NCBI GenBank assembly: GCA_030867875.1
Contig: JAOWCC010001634.1
Location: forward strand, 135,000,022 to 135,064,021
Length of the DNA stretch: 64,000 nt
DNA from: Actinernus sp. WN-2022
Taxonomy: Eukaryota > Cnidaria > Anthozoa > Actiniaria > Actinernidae
Reading direction: 5' to 3'
Part shown: positions 21,779 through 33,600 of the stretch, piece by piece
Position numbering within the stretch: the stretch's first letter is position 1
How the letters are laid out: each line of letters begins with the position of its first letter
Notes under the pieces: model-generated
Told to the model about the DNA's origin: nothing
The model's input: the letters and a program-made list of their open reading frames with translations, nothing else
The model's database searches: none
Program-made: the position numbers and the translations under genes

Positions 21779-22130
21779 TATTTCAATTGCTAATCAATTG
21801 TTATCAATTGCTTATCAATTATTATCAATTGCTTATCAATTATTATCAATTTTTGTCACTCACTTTTTGGCTATCAATTGTCATCGAGTGCTGATATCAA
21901 TTGATAATCAATTAACTAATTATTGTCAATTGAAAAAAATATCAATTAGCTACGCCAGGTAATATATAAATGAGCAAATGTTAAAAAGGCTAACCGATGG
22001 GCTTTTAATATTTGTCATTAATTTATATAATTATTTGAAGTATGATAAGATAAAAAGAAAAATATATGCTTGTTCTAAGCCAGTGTTAATAATAAGTTTG
22101 CGTGCAGAAGCTAAATACTTCTTAAGGCTA
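21779..22130. repeat. ATCAATTG array and module H, copy 3
   Basis: The array occupies 21779-21960. It is followed by module H (AACCGATGGGC, AAGTTTGCGTGCAGAAG) as in copy 1. Confidence 0.7.
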
Positions 22131-22187
22131 AATTGTGATTCCCAGACGGTAACATGATCTATATCCAAGCAACCAATGTTTTGCGAA

Positions 22188-22346
22188 ATATTGTAAAACT
22201 GCAGGGACTAACGGACGAAGTATAATACCGGACCACCTTGGAGGGATCTAATCAGCGAAAATGTGTAAACAATAACAACGAAGAAAGGCTGATTATAATA
22301 TGGTAATGATAATTTCATATAAATTACCATTACCGTATCATCAGCC
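22188..22346. mobile_element. 159-bp insertion with a 9-bp direct duplication
   Basis: Absent from copy A (junction near 14090). It is bounded by TTTTGCGAA at 22179-22187 and 22347-22355. It ends in a hairpin formed by AAGGCTGAT...TGGTAATG and CATTACC...ATCATCAGCCTT. A 9-bp duplication fits Mutator-type insertion, but no terminal inverted repeats are evident. Confidence 0.6.
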
Positions 22347-22666
22347 TTTTGCGAATTTACTTAATTTCAGCTGGCCAGAAGGAGATACATCTTTTCGAGA
22401 TATACAGTCTAGTCTCGAGATATATAGTCTAGTCTCGATGTAGTCAGCCTCAAAGCTGGTCGATATTCATACAGATTAAAGATATTCTGCTTGTTTCAAG
22501 TTCATCGTGAGAGAAAATTATACATGCAAGTGTTAGAAAAAGCCTTTCTATTTCACTTCAAGAATTAAGCTTCTCAAGAATAACGAAGAAAAGGACAAGC
22601 TTAAAGGTGAATTGACTCAAAATAATTATTGCGTCAAATATTTCAGAAGTAAATACAAGTGTATTC

Positions 22667-22851
22667 AGGGAGCGCGGAGTACCCTTAAAAGTGGTAGGGC
22701 TAAAACAACCATACAGTGCAACAAGCGCAGAAGACGCGAGCTGCTAGGGGAAAATTTTGAAATCTAGAGCCTTGAAAACGCCATTTTCTTCGTTTTTGTC
22801 ACATTTCCCGAAAAAAGTGGTAGGGCTATAGCCCGACCTGCCGCGGTCCCT
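22667..22851. mobile_element. hAT-like MITE insertion
   Basis: Absent from SD copy A. Its ends, CAGGGAGCGCGG and CCGCGGTCCCTG, are inverted repeats with the CAGGG start typical of hAT elements. The interior repeats AAAGTGGTAGGGCTA twice. The flanks GTGTATT and GTATATC are a possible degraded 8-bp duplication. Confidence 0.55.
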
Positions 22852-24315
22852 GGTATATCGTTAAATAGGATTCGAAGAACTGGTTGTTTTTCCTATAAGA
22901 CAAGTGTTCTAGACGGCCGATATTGTTATCTTATATTTCCCATGACGTCGTATATTCCGTCAGCGTTACCCCTATATCACTATTTGGTGCATAGATTTTT
23001 AAGGTACGTTACCGCCGTTGATTTTTTCGGAGTTTGACAGTGTTTTGGCTATATATAAAAATGTTCGCTAGTATTGCACTCTCTTTGATCAATTTAAAAG
23101 TATACGATTTTTTCCAGGATGTAGAAAGGCCGAGGCCTCATTTAGTTAACATTTCTCGACGAGTTGGAATACTAGAATCACTAAAGTGAACTGATTGTCG
23201 AATTAGAACACATGTTGGGAACCTGTGGTTGGGTGCTTCAAAACGCCCTTGCTAGAGAATACCAAATTTACGGAACGTTATCTTAAGAATACGACTACTT
23301 TCCTAGATCTAGAATATATATATAAGCCCAAAATGTACCCTTCCTATTTTTGTCCTGTTTTATCGATAATTAAAATGCGGAACTTTGTTTGGGAGGCAAA
23401 GTAGCGCACTAAAGCGCACTAGATACACCTTATACTGTGAAAACATGATTTAAAGAAATGAAATACGGGAAAACAGTACATGTTCTACTGCACTAAACAC
23501 TTTTTAGAACCGTGAAATCATGGTCTAAAGAAATTAAATATAGGAAAAGATTACAAACTTTAACCGAACTAAATACACCTTAGGCCAATAAGATGACGGT
23601 CTAAAGAAACGAAAAAGAGAAAATCAGTACATGATATATATCCCGCACTAAATACATCTTAGGGCAATGAGATGACGGTCTGAAGAACTGAAAAATAGAA
23701 GAACATATACACTCTGCTCCCCCCATTCTGAGCAGAGTCTCTGCAGAATCGCATCCATACCGGTTCACCCGTATGAGGTTCTGATATGTTATCACATTCA
23801 ACTGCGCTTTTATAGCTCAAATGGGAGGCTTCAATCTTGCATGTGGGAAGCATTTAAAAGATGGACTCAAGTGGATATTGACTATCAAATTAATAGTGAT
23901 CTCAAAGAAATGAAGAATTAATATCAGAGTTTTAAGTTAATAAGTAATAGATGGACATCCAATTTATGTGCTAATCAACCCGATATGCTCTCAAGTGGAT
24001 ATCGAAGGCGGAAATTTAGTGCGTATGAATTTGTTTCCTATCAACCCCATATGCTCTCTCACTGGATATCAAAGAAATTGAGTGCGTAGTACTTTGTTTG
24101 CTATCAATCCGATATGATCTCGAGTGGATATCGAAGAAATTGCATGCGTAATCATATGTTTGCTATCGGTCCGATATGATCTCAAGTGGATATCCAAATT
24201 TAACATAATTCAGGTCAACTGCGTGTATATAGCTAAAATGGGAGTGGATATAAAAAAAATTGGTGTCCGTTATTTTGTCTGATATACTGAAAATTTAAGA
24301 TCATTTAATGAATAT

Positions 24316-25265
24316 AGGTTGGTTCAATGGTTCGTTTATTTCATACAAAAACACACAATAGGAAATATACATACATAAAGAAAAGTTTGTGAAGGATACA
24401 AGAGATACAACCCAGAGGGGTTAATTACAAACTCTTGCACCCTATTTGTTATTTATGATTAACCTAAGATGGCTGGATAGGCACACAATTACTGTATTTA
24501 TAATTAGATAATTTTATAGTTGAAATACGATACTGAGTTCATTCTATTCATGTACAAGAGAATTAGCTTTGTACACAAACATGAATCACGGTGTGGAAAT
24601 TAGATGTTTTTTGAAGTGTTTCATAAAATGTTTATTTGAAGAACTGTTTTTAATCTCTATTGGAATGTCGTTCCACATTTTGACGGCTGCATATTTAACG
24701 CCGAATTTGCCATAGTTTATATTTTGTCGTGGCAAAAAAGGTTCTTATTTGATTTATTTGATTTAGAGTTATAATTATGAATAAGGGACACGTCGTTGAA
24801 GTAACTCGAAAATATATCTGAAAGTTGATTGATAGAATGCCTATGCACTAAATCACCGAGTTGGAAGTCCACTATTTGAAATATATTTAGAATATTAAGC
24901 TTGTTGAATAAAGGTTTGCTTGGGGTTTTGAAATCGGAAAAAGTAATGACTCGAAGCGCTCGCTTTTGTAAAATGTGGATAGGTTTAAGCTTGGATTTAT
25001 AATTACTGCCCCATATTAATGTACCATACGGATATATATGAATATATAAGGTTGTAGTAAATATTTTTAAGAATATCCAAGCTAAGATAATGCCTGACTC
25101 TACATAAGACTCCAATTGTTTTTGCATTTTTTCGTGATATAGAGTCTATTTGGGAATTCCAGGTAATACGTTCATCCAAGATTAAACCTAGACATTTAGT
25201 TTGTACTACTCTGTTAATAGGCTGACCTGCTAATCTAAATATTAGGTCCGACTCTAAATAATAGG
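24316..25265 (-). mobile_element. 5'-truncated LINE (CR1/L2/Jockey-like), frameshifted RT end
   Basis: Minus-strand frames 25003-25308 and 24717-25127 together read as the thumb and C-terminus of a LINE reverse transcriptase. Recognisable blocks are VQTKCLGLILDERITWNSQI, RKNAKTIGVLCRVRHYLS, ILQKRALRVITFSDF and HNYNSKSNKSNKNLF. They are joined by a frameshift near 25030. Remnants of the final WNDIPIEIK block follow, then a ~250-bp 3' UTR with AATAAA and an ATTGAACC end near 24320. It is inserted in module F, which resumes at 25265 with GACGCTGCACCCCCTGG, so it is younger than that repeat. Confidence 0.75.
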
Positions 25266-25528
25266 GAGAGAAAATAAGACGCTGCACCCCCTGGATTTCA
25301 TTTTTCAATAAAATACTGTCAAAATTCGTGCTCTACATCACAAACTACTTCAGATAACATCAATTGTGTTTCTTTATCCGCTGTTATTGTTCATTTTATT
25401 ATATCTCTTATATTACACTAGTAGATACCGCTAACGATAATCCAACATGCGTGTAAGATGTTAGCTACGGCATAGCGCGTGTTGGGTAGTGCCATGCAAC
25501 TTGCATGGTAGTGATCATGGGTGTATGG
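25266..25528. repeat. Module F resumed, third mosaic unit
   Basis: Continues the F unit interrupted by the LINE (CTACTTCAGATAACATCAAT, TTTATTATATCTCTTATATT, GTAGATACCGCTAACGATAA) and leads into the 3' end of the broken gene. Confidence 0.65.
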
Positions 25529-26834
25529 TTATTTTCCACCCACTAAGGCTAAACTGGAATTTTGGAGCACTTCTCGTGGAAATAAGTGGCCTAAACATCC
25601 GCCGAAAAAGTTTCTCCTTGAAACGATCGTTATTTTCCATCCAAGTGCATTGAATGTCATCACAAGCTGAGAAATCACTAGAGCAGCAGTAGATGCATAT
25701 CTATCTGCCCAGTCATTTTTGTCCTTGATGTTAGACCCTTCTAAGATAAGGTTTATTAATGTCAGCAAACTGGAGGTAACGGCCTGATGCTGGCAGTCAG
25801 CTTCGAAGGAACCAGTAAATTGTGGTTGATTTTGTAAGAGCTCCTGTCTGATAAATGATGCGGCTTTAGCGAGGTCTTCTGCATCATAGTTATTGTTTAC
25901 AGCAAATTGAATTGCCGCTCTGAAATCTCTAGAAAAAGCTATTTTAACTTCTTTCCCCTCATTGTATACTTGCAAATCAGGCATCTGAGATAACAATCGT
26001 TCTTTCAGCCTAGTAGAATGTGTATGCTCTGCAACTGCTCCAAGCTGCTGTAGTCGGGACGAGTAAAGCTTCACAAATCAGACAGCTTAAATACTGTTGG
26101 ACTGTTAGCTGCTTTCTCTTCAATGAATGTTATGAGTTCTGCTAGGGCTATGGCCTGTGCGTATAGTTCACTGGTTTCTGTCACTGTTTCTTGTTTCAAG
26201 CTCCTCACACGGTTATAAAGTGATGTTAGGCATGCTGCATGATAATATGCATCAACTGCATGCATGTCACCCACTGTTAGTTTTGCTTACAGCTTTCGGT
26301 CTTGTAACTGAGTAGCCGTTGACCTAACCCTCTTATCTATGTCTAAAGTTGCTGCTCGGTGGAGTGTGCCCCCACCTTAATCACAAAAGAAACAAGTGTT
26401 TCTCACCTCGGGATTTCCTAGGCTAGCACGAGTTTTGACAGGGCTCGGTGACGCCGCCTCTGCAACTGAACTGTCTTCGAGTTTCCTCTTCTGTGCTCTC
26501 TCTAACTAAAGCCTACTACATTTGTTAAATCATGACTTATTCCATGAAGCTCTGTGATACCTCAGGGTTTCTTCTATCCCACAGCCATCATCGAGTCTTG
26601 AGTAGTCAACTTTTATCGGGAGACATCCAATCTCATGAAACTGCAGCAAGTTGTCTTATAACCCGAGCCATAGTTTTGTCTACTACCAGTGCTGTTCATT
26701 GGGAAAATTAGCTTTTCATCTGTGTTTCCTTCACATAGAGCACATAAATCCCAGTCCTTTGACCACTGTTGCCTTGAATTGAGGGGGGAGGGGGGATGGC
26801 CACTGCTGGAATTGACTGATGCATTACTTTGCAA
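25529..26834 (-). pseudogene. Broken member of a multicopy uncharacterised animal protein family
   Basis: Reading leftwards, the pieces are an N-terminal segment with WSKDWDLCALCEGNTDEKL and RLDDGCGIEETLRYHRASW, a second Cys motif (NTCFFCD), a block with ATLDIDKRVRSTATQLQDRK, then GDMHAVDAYYHAACL (26071-26274). A helical C-terminal half follows (25529-26074) with FRAAIQFAVNNNYDAEDL, ASFIRQELLQNQPQFTGSF and SQLVMTFNA. At least three stops and two or more frameshifts break it, including a single-base shift where 26071 and 26074 overlap. I recall this arrangement from many near-identical hypothetical proteins in coral and anemone genomes. No biochemical function is known to me. Its 3' end lies in a repeat also present at 16240-16545, so the family probably spreads with a mobile or duplicated unit. 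Confidence 0.65.
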
Positions 26835-27104
26835 GGATTTATTGTTTCATTTTCAAAGTGCTAAATGTTACTAACACGAACTCGCTCTTTCACACGGGCT
26901 AGTTTATTCTTCAGAAAATATTGATTATCAAAATTATGCATATTAGTGGCAACCATTTTTGGAATGGCCTATATCTGGCTGGAAAACGAAGAGAAAACCA
27001 AGGAATAAGATGGCAGATTTAAGGAAAATTATATTTTTAGTGTGAAATGAAACAAATGAAAAGATTAAGAAAACTGAGAAAGACTGAAGGAAAAATTAAA
27101 ACAT

Positions 27105-27165
27105 CGAACGAACTCGGCCGGGGTTTCGAAACCGAAACCGCACGTTCTGCCGCTCGGCCATAGTG
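27105..27165 (-). repeat. tRNA-like (SINE-type) promoter fragment
   Basis: The minus strand has TGGCCGAGCGG, a good A-box, and GGTTTCGAAACCCC, a B-box-like word with one extra T, about 30 bp apart. No foldable full tRNA is obvious. Low confidence. Confidence 0.3.
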
Positions 27166-27186
27166 TAGTATTAGGAGAAACCCAGC

Positions 27187-27304
27187 CTAGTACCAAGGCG
27201 TTCTGGCTGGTATTTTATGACCGTGACGTCACCAACCATTTTAAACCACAGGGATCCCATTAACCCATCAGAAATAATTGCCAGCCAGAACGCCTTGGGA
27301 CTAG
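27187..27304. mobile_element. Small foldback MITE upstream of the choline transporter
   Basis: The left arm CTAGTACCAAGGCGTTCTGG and the right arm CCAGAACGCCTTGGGACTAG are inverted copies with one mismatch over 24 bp. The spacer contains TGACGTCACC. It lies about 170 bp before the start codon and could affect the promoter. Confidence 0.7.
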
Positions 27305-27440
27305 ACTGAGAAGCCGTCTAACGTCACAAGATCCAAGATGGCGGCATCCAGGAAATTCAAATGAATTTTATGGACAAGAAAATCGGTCCATAACTAACAT
27401 CTTTCAAAATCCTGGATTTTGAATCCCGCAAAAATGCCAA

Positions 27441-27470
27441 ATCAGACAGTTTATTTCGCTGCACTTTTAG
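27441..27470 (+). promoter_or_regulatory. Probable splice acceptor directly before the start codon
   Basis: TTTATTTCGCTGCACTTTTAG is pyrimidine-rich and ends in AG immediately before ATGGCG. This suggests the first coding exon is preceded by a 5' UTR intron, with the promoter and a non-coding exon further upstream. The upstream exon was not identified. Confidence 0.45.
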
Positions 27471-27633
27471 ATGGCGGATATCAATGTTCCAGGGATTATA
27501 GCTATCGTGATATTCTACTTGGTCATTCTCGCTATCGGATTGTGGGCGGCGAGGAAGAGGAAGACCAGTGAGGTGGAGACAGTGCTGGCTGGAAGAAGTC
27601 TTGGCATTTATGTTGGATCTTTTACTATGACGG
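27471..27633 (+). CDS. SLC5A7: Choline transporter coding exon 1
   Basis: Codes the N-terminus and first membrane helix ([19 protein letters not shown] follows the start) up to GSFTMT. It ends one base into codon 55 at the donor G|GTGAGT. The open frame continuing to 27905 is intron. Confidence 0.93.
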
Positions 27634-30600
27634 GTGAGTCATTGAGAGAAAGCGATCCAAGCTGGTCAGGATTTACGATTTCCCATTGTTTGGCAATTTC
27701 TAGTATTATCACCCCGGCACTTATTTTTGTGGTTATGAGGTTGACAAGACTGGTCCCCCAAAGAACGTATAAAATGATTGGCGTAAATCTGTCTAAGCAA
27801 ATCAAAACGCTAACCGCATCTGACAAGCACGGCCATCAGCAGATTATGTTGTTTAAATCGCTGTATTTTTGTGGTTATGAGGTTGACCGAGGTATTATTC
27901 TCTAGTTACCTTTTAGTATAGAAAAATCATTGTGAAACGCGCGCTCTGATTGGTCAATAACCATGTGCTATTAGAGTACAGGGCCGGGTTGTTCAAAGCC
28001 CGATTAGTGTTAATCCTGGATTAACTCTTCACAGAACCTATTGGTTGTCATGGAAAGTATCCCTTGATTAGCACTAATCGGGCTTTGAACAACCCGGCCC
28101 AGGGCTCGTTTAAGGTAATCAAAGATTAAGGGCAATCTTTAATTCGATTTCCTAATTTGTGAACTACAGATTGGAGGTTAAAACCTATTCCTAGAGGAGA
28201 AATAACAAGTACGTTTCTACTAGTCTTACTAGATTTGGAAACAGATACCTTCTACCGGGAGAATCAAAACCATGGGTTAATACTTAATCCAGGATTAGCG
28301 CTAATGGGGCTTCGAACAACTAGGCCCAGTTGATGTCGCGTTTTGCACGAAATCATGTCGTAGAATAGCTTAATTTTTTCGCTAATTATTGTATAAAATA
28401 TATAATTTTGTCGAGGGTCACATATAAGAGCAAGATGACACCACAAACTTCACGACCTTTGTGTGTATTTCGAAGTGTACTTCTTTGTACTCGTCACATT
28501 GTGATGTCATCTGGCATTTATAAGAGATGAACGGAAGAGTGACATCTATATGATGCCAAGTCGACCTCTTTTCTGGCACTGTTGTCTGCTACCATTGTAT
28601 TTTTTCATCCTCAATATTTCTGTTACGCTCCATTTAGAGAAGAGATCGCCATTTTACGTATCCACCCGAGCCACGAGGGATTCACATTCCCCATTGTCGA
28701 GAACCAAGTTTCTGACACATTCAAATTCACCACAGCTTGATTCAGTTTTGAACCTCAACCATTCGGCGCAAAGGCGTATGCTGCTAACCGTCACCACTGC
28801 TACATAAATACTATAATTCTCATTAGTCAGTTCCTGGAATAATTAAAACACCATCAAAGCGCTAACCTTACGTTCCAAGTTCTTTCTTTGCAGCCACGTG
28901 GGTCGGTGGAGCTCACATCAACGGCACTGCAGAAGCAGTTTATACAAAAGGCAGTGGTCTGGTATGGACTCAGGCCCCCTGGAGCTATGCAGCAAGCTTA
29001 TTCCTTGGTAATAACCTGCGATAAGTATTTACTTTGAGGTGGGAGAAGTGGGCCGGGTAATACTCTGGTGAAGCTGAACCAGCCGTACAAAACTGGGTTG
29101 GTCAAATATTTTGTCTAAAAACTGATTAGTAATGTAGGATTATTTATACCGTGTTTGCTGGAGTACACGTACCTTCTCGATTAAACGCTCCTATTGATTA
29201 AACTCCATCTCGAATAAACGCCCCTTCTCGATTAAATGCTCCTCTCGAATAAACGTCGCTTTTTTTATTAAACGCCCCTATCGAACAAATGCCCCTTCTT
29301 GAGCGTCCAGAAAGAAATCAACGCCCCGGACGATTAATAGAGAGGGGTCGTTTATTCAGAACATTCAGGTACTTTAAGAAAAAAATACATTACTATGGAT
29401 GCCACTCGTGTGTTTTTTCCAATTATATATGTCATTGCATGCGAGGGGGAAATATTCGTGAATGTGCAGGAGGGATAACCTCTGGCACCCACTAAATAGG
29501 ATAACTATCGATAATCATCAGTAGCTGGCTTAGCTTAAGGCCGCCAAGCGAGTTTAACTCGGCTTCAAGACAAACAGATTGTTTTCTTTTTGGATATGTT
29601 CATGTTTTCTACACATGTGGATAAACTACCGAAACTGGAAATCACATTTCTCAAAGTGGTGTATATGTGTTCTTCGTCATCTCCTGGATCTCTCCATCGC
29701 TTTTTCGTACTAACATACGTTTATACTATGATGGCCTTTTTGGTTGGATTAATGATGCAAGTAATAAAAACTGGAACTCTAGAACTCTTGCGCGGTAGGT
29801 GCCTTGACGATATACAGTTCCTCCATACTTTGTAATATATCGCAAGTCCTGTACTACTTAGTACAATGGACATTTTTGTTTAAACCTGGCGTAGCCAAAT
29901 GATGCAATAATCGATACAATCAGCCAGAGGTTCATTAATTTGTACTTTGATCCAAAAAAACTGGTACTAAAATTCTTGTTATACTATAAAGGCGTCTGAT
30001 AGGTAATGGTAATTTGTGTCATGTGTGTAACAGTAATGGCTTAACACCCATGGACAAATATATATAATAAATGTCCCGTCCTGAAAAGGAGCTCAGTCGT
30101 TTTAAAATATAAACGCTCGGGGCGTTTATTCGAGTAAATACGGTATATATACATTGAATAGATATTGTACTATGGTGGAAGACGAACGGACTAGAACTGT
30201 TGCTGGGCTGTATTTCTATAACTAAGGCTCTCTGTTGATACTTCACGTACAGTAAGCGTGTCATACTTCATAGTCTACACTGGGTTATTTTATTAATAAA
30301 AAGAGCGCCGACTTCTGTTATAATCACCCAAAGAAACATTTCTAATCCGTTTTCTTTGCTTACGAATCTATTTTAGGTGGATTATTTTTCGCCAAGATCA
30401 TGCGTAGACGCAATTATATTACCATGCTGGACCCGTTCCAGCATAAATACGGTGCTCGTTTCGGCGGTCTCTTGTACATACCGGCCCTGATGGGAGACAT
30501 GGTCTGGTGCGCCTCCATTCTAGCCGCCCTTGGAGCCACTGTCAGCGTTGTGATTGGCTTAGACAGATTTACGTCAATCATTACGTCAGCGGCCATAGCT

Positions 30601-33600
30601 GTTGGGTACACGTTCTTTGGGGGACTGTATTCTGTAGCGTACACGGATATCATTCAGCTCATGTGCATTTTCATTGGCTTGGTAAGATACCACTACATCA
30701 TACACCCATACATTAATGAAGGGGCTATGTAACCTAGTAAACATGTGCACTACATTTATTCCATTCTAAGTGATATTTAAAACTTTGTGCTCTTCGCAAT
30801 TTGCAGTTACCTTCCCCCACTCCCAGCGTGATTCCTTTCATAGGAGCTTGTGTAGTGCCTCAAGAGTGGAAGAAAGATTGGGCTAGAAACTTGCCATAGG
30901 AGTGGATCATCCCTAAGAAGGATTTGAACTCGGTATCATTTGTTGGCCAAGTAGCATCCTTGATGGCTTAAACTTTAGCTTCAGTATTCTTTATCCACAC
31001 TATGACATTGCAGTGATGGCTTCATGAACTGGCACGCTTTTGCTTTGTGTCTTAAACCAGCATCGAAGAGACGTTTCAACACCGTTTACAGGTTACTCAG
31101 ATGCACATAATCGATATCGGTTGGACCAGTGATAAGAATGTTATATAGTAGGACTCCAACACAGGGAATTCCTTGCAGCAGCCAGCCCTTACATTGTCAT
31201 CTGAAAGATCTGAAAGATTTCGACTAGCTCTCCTATGCTGTTGGTATCTGTAGACGCCCTTGAAAGTGTTGATTGTTAGGAATTCACTCGAATCCTCATC
31301 AACAGGCAGTTGTTCATAATTATGTATTAAGTCTAACTCTGCGAGTGTCTGACCGCCAGCTAATTTGCTGTATCGGTCATCCAAATTGGGATAGGGTATG
31401 CATCTTGCTTTGAGACTTTGTTGAGTTTTTAACCACCGCAAACTCTCACTGTACCGTCCGGTACAATGAGTGTGGCCCAATCAGAATACTGGACTGGTTC
31501 CAAATGGTCTTTCCAGCTTCTGTTCAGTTTTCTCTCTTAGTGTATAGGATGTGGCAGCCGCGAGTCTATGTGGATCTTGGCTGTAGTCCCCTTAGCGTAT
31601 ACCTAGATTTTCAAATAGCTCTGTGTGGTTCCTCAAATTCTCATCTAACTGTTTCTTATGCTGAGTTAGATGTTTCATTTTCTCCCAGTCTAACTTAATC
31701 TCTGCCATCTAGTTTTTACAAAAAAGGGCTGTGCCATTACCTTCCACTACTGGTAAGGGCAGTATGCATTATTTGCAATCATAGGATTATCATACTTTGA
31801 TTTCTGCGGAACCTTTTTTTTTGCACTTCCTTCCCTGTATAAGTGCTTAACACCAAACCCGGCTTCTTCACTAAAGAGGGAGTTCACCTTCTCCCCACAG
31901 CTCTTTGAACCTTCAGTCTCGCCCATCACTGAAGGGGAGGCTCCTGTGTCTACTTTCATATTCATTGATATAACCATTGATATAGCCATTGACATAACGT
32001 CTACTTTGTATGGGCATCAGCTCTTACTCCCAAAAGTAACATAAAATATGTCCTTAAGCTAGCTAAAGTTTGGTTCCTTCTACCTCCCACTCTAGCAGAT
32101 GAGTTGTATGAGGCATGGTTTATATGACGTTTGCCCCCTTGATTTTTGTGCTGACGTCTGGGTACTCTAGCCGCCCTTTACTATTACAAGCACGGGAGAT
32201 GTGGCCAAGTTTCCCACAAGCATGACGCATTGCTTCTTTGAAACGATATTCACAGGAATTGTGTTACCCATCATACAGACTGCACTTATTTGCTTGTCTC
32301 GGTTTTCGTTCCTTATTTCCTGCCTTTTCTTCTAGCTCATGTACTGTTGGGGTCTCCGGCCTGGGATTTTCTTCTCCTGTAAATCTAAGGAATCTTTCTC
32401 GGCTGCTCCAGCCGCTAGAGCTAGCTCAAGGGCTCTGATGATGGACAATTTCGATCCGCACAACGGCGGTGTTAAAATTTTGAATACGCACCCCACGCAC
32501 TATACGGTCGCGCAGCATTTCATCTAACGTTGCTCCGATTATTCACAGTATTCAGATATATGTCTTAAATCGGCTACGAACTCTGAAATGGTCTCTCCGG
32601 ATTGCTGTCAGCGAGTGTTGTATTATAGTTGAACAATAGCTGACGATTTTGGTATGTATAGTACGTGGTATGTATAACTCGTGACGAGTTTCACCAAATA
32701 TTCGTATGCCCTCTCTTTCGGATTTATAGGTCGGAGCGAGAAGACTTCTGATAAGGTGGTTTGTGCCCCAATCCTAACCAGGAAAATAGGTATCCGTTTA
32801 CCTTTGATGTGGTTCGCTTCAAAGAAATGGTTAACGTTCAATCGTTCGACGTAATGGCGCCATTCTTCCCTTTCTATGTATTCGTCGAGTTTTACCAAAC
32901 GTCGGCGTAGTTATATCCTTTGTCAGCTCATTCAGTCGTCGAAAACAGTTTATGCTCCTTTATCTCTGGCTGAAGTTTTCGTCGTCGCCGAATGTGGTGT
33001 TTAACAACACTTTTATTCAGAACAAACGAACACATACAGACATGATGGAACAGATCGAAAATCAGCTTCATCTCACGTGACCTAATGTAGCTCTTGCGTA
33101 ACTAGTAGCCAGGACTCTTCTATACATACCCTTGGCGACTCTTAGTTGATAAAAACATAATTTTAATTATTTACTCTTTTCACAGTGGCTGAGCGTCCCT
33201 TTCGCCTTGACCAACCCTGCTGTTAGCAATATCTCTGACAATCGCTCAAGATGGCTGGGAGAATGGCAGCCTTACAAAACAGGAATGTGGTTGGATTTTT
33301 GCCTGCAAATGGTATGAACAAATAACTGGGCGACGCGATCGCTGGCGGCTGTTATCTCAGGCTAGGCGTTGCTTGAATTGTTAACGACGAGTATTACTAA
33401 AATTATATTTGTTAGTTCACCCAAAGGAGACATTCCATGGCGTGAAATAAGTTAATTAGTAAATACACGTAGTTCGTCAAGGCTCGACGAAACGCATCCA
33501 ATTTGGTCCCTACATGTACTTCATTACTAATTGCAGGAGTGTATTAACCGCGAAGCATCCTTCTCACGTACTATACGTCTCTGATGTCGCGTTGTTACAG

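Larger units (their letters stand above)
22131..24300. repeat. Segmental duplication SD, copy B, with insertions
   Basis: Collinear with 14035-15790 and keeping the same ~78-bp and ~66-bp internal repeats. It is longer because of at least two insertions (22188-22346 and about 22667-22851) and an extra 66-bp unit. A few extra bases such as a repeated GAGATATATAGTCTAGTCTC near 22400 are local duplications. Confidence 0.8.

Noticed and set aside
27634..27905. Extension of coding exon 1 to the in-frame stop at 27905
   Set aside because: A good donor (G|GTGAGT) ends the exon, homology to CHT1 stops exactly there, and exon 2 continues it in phase.
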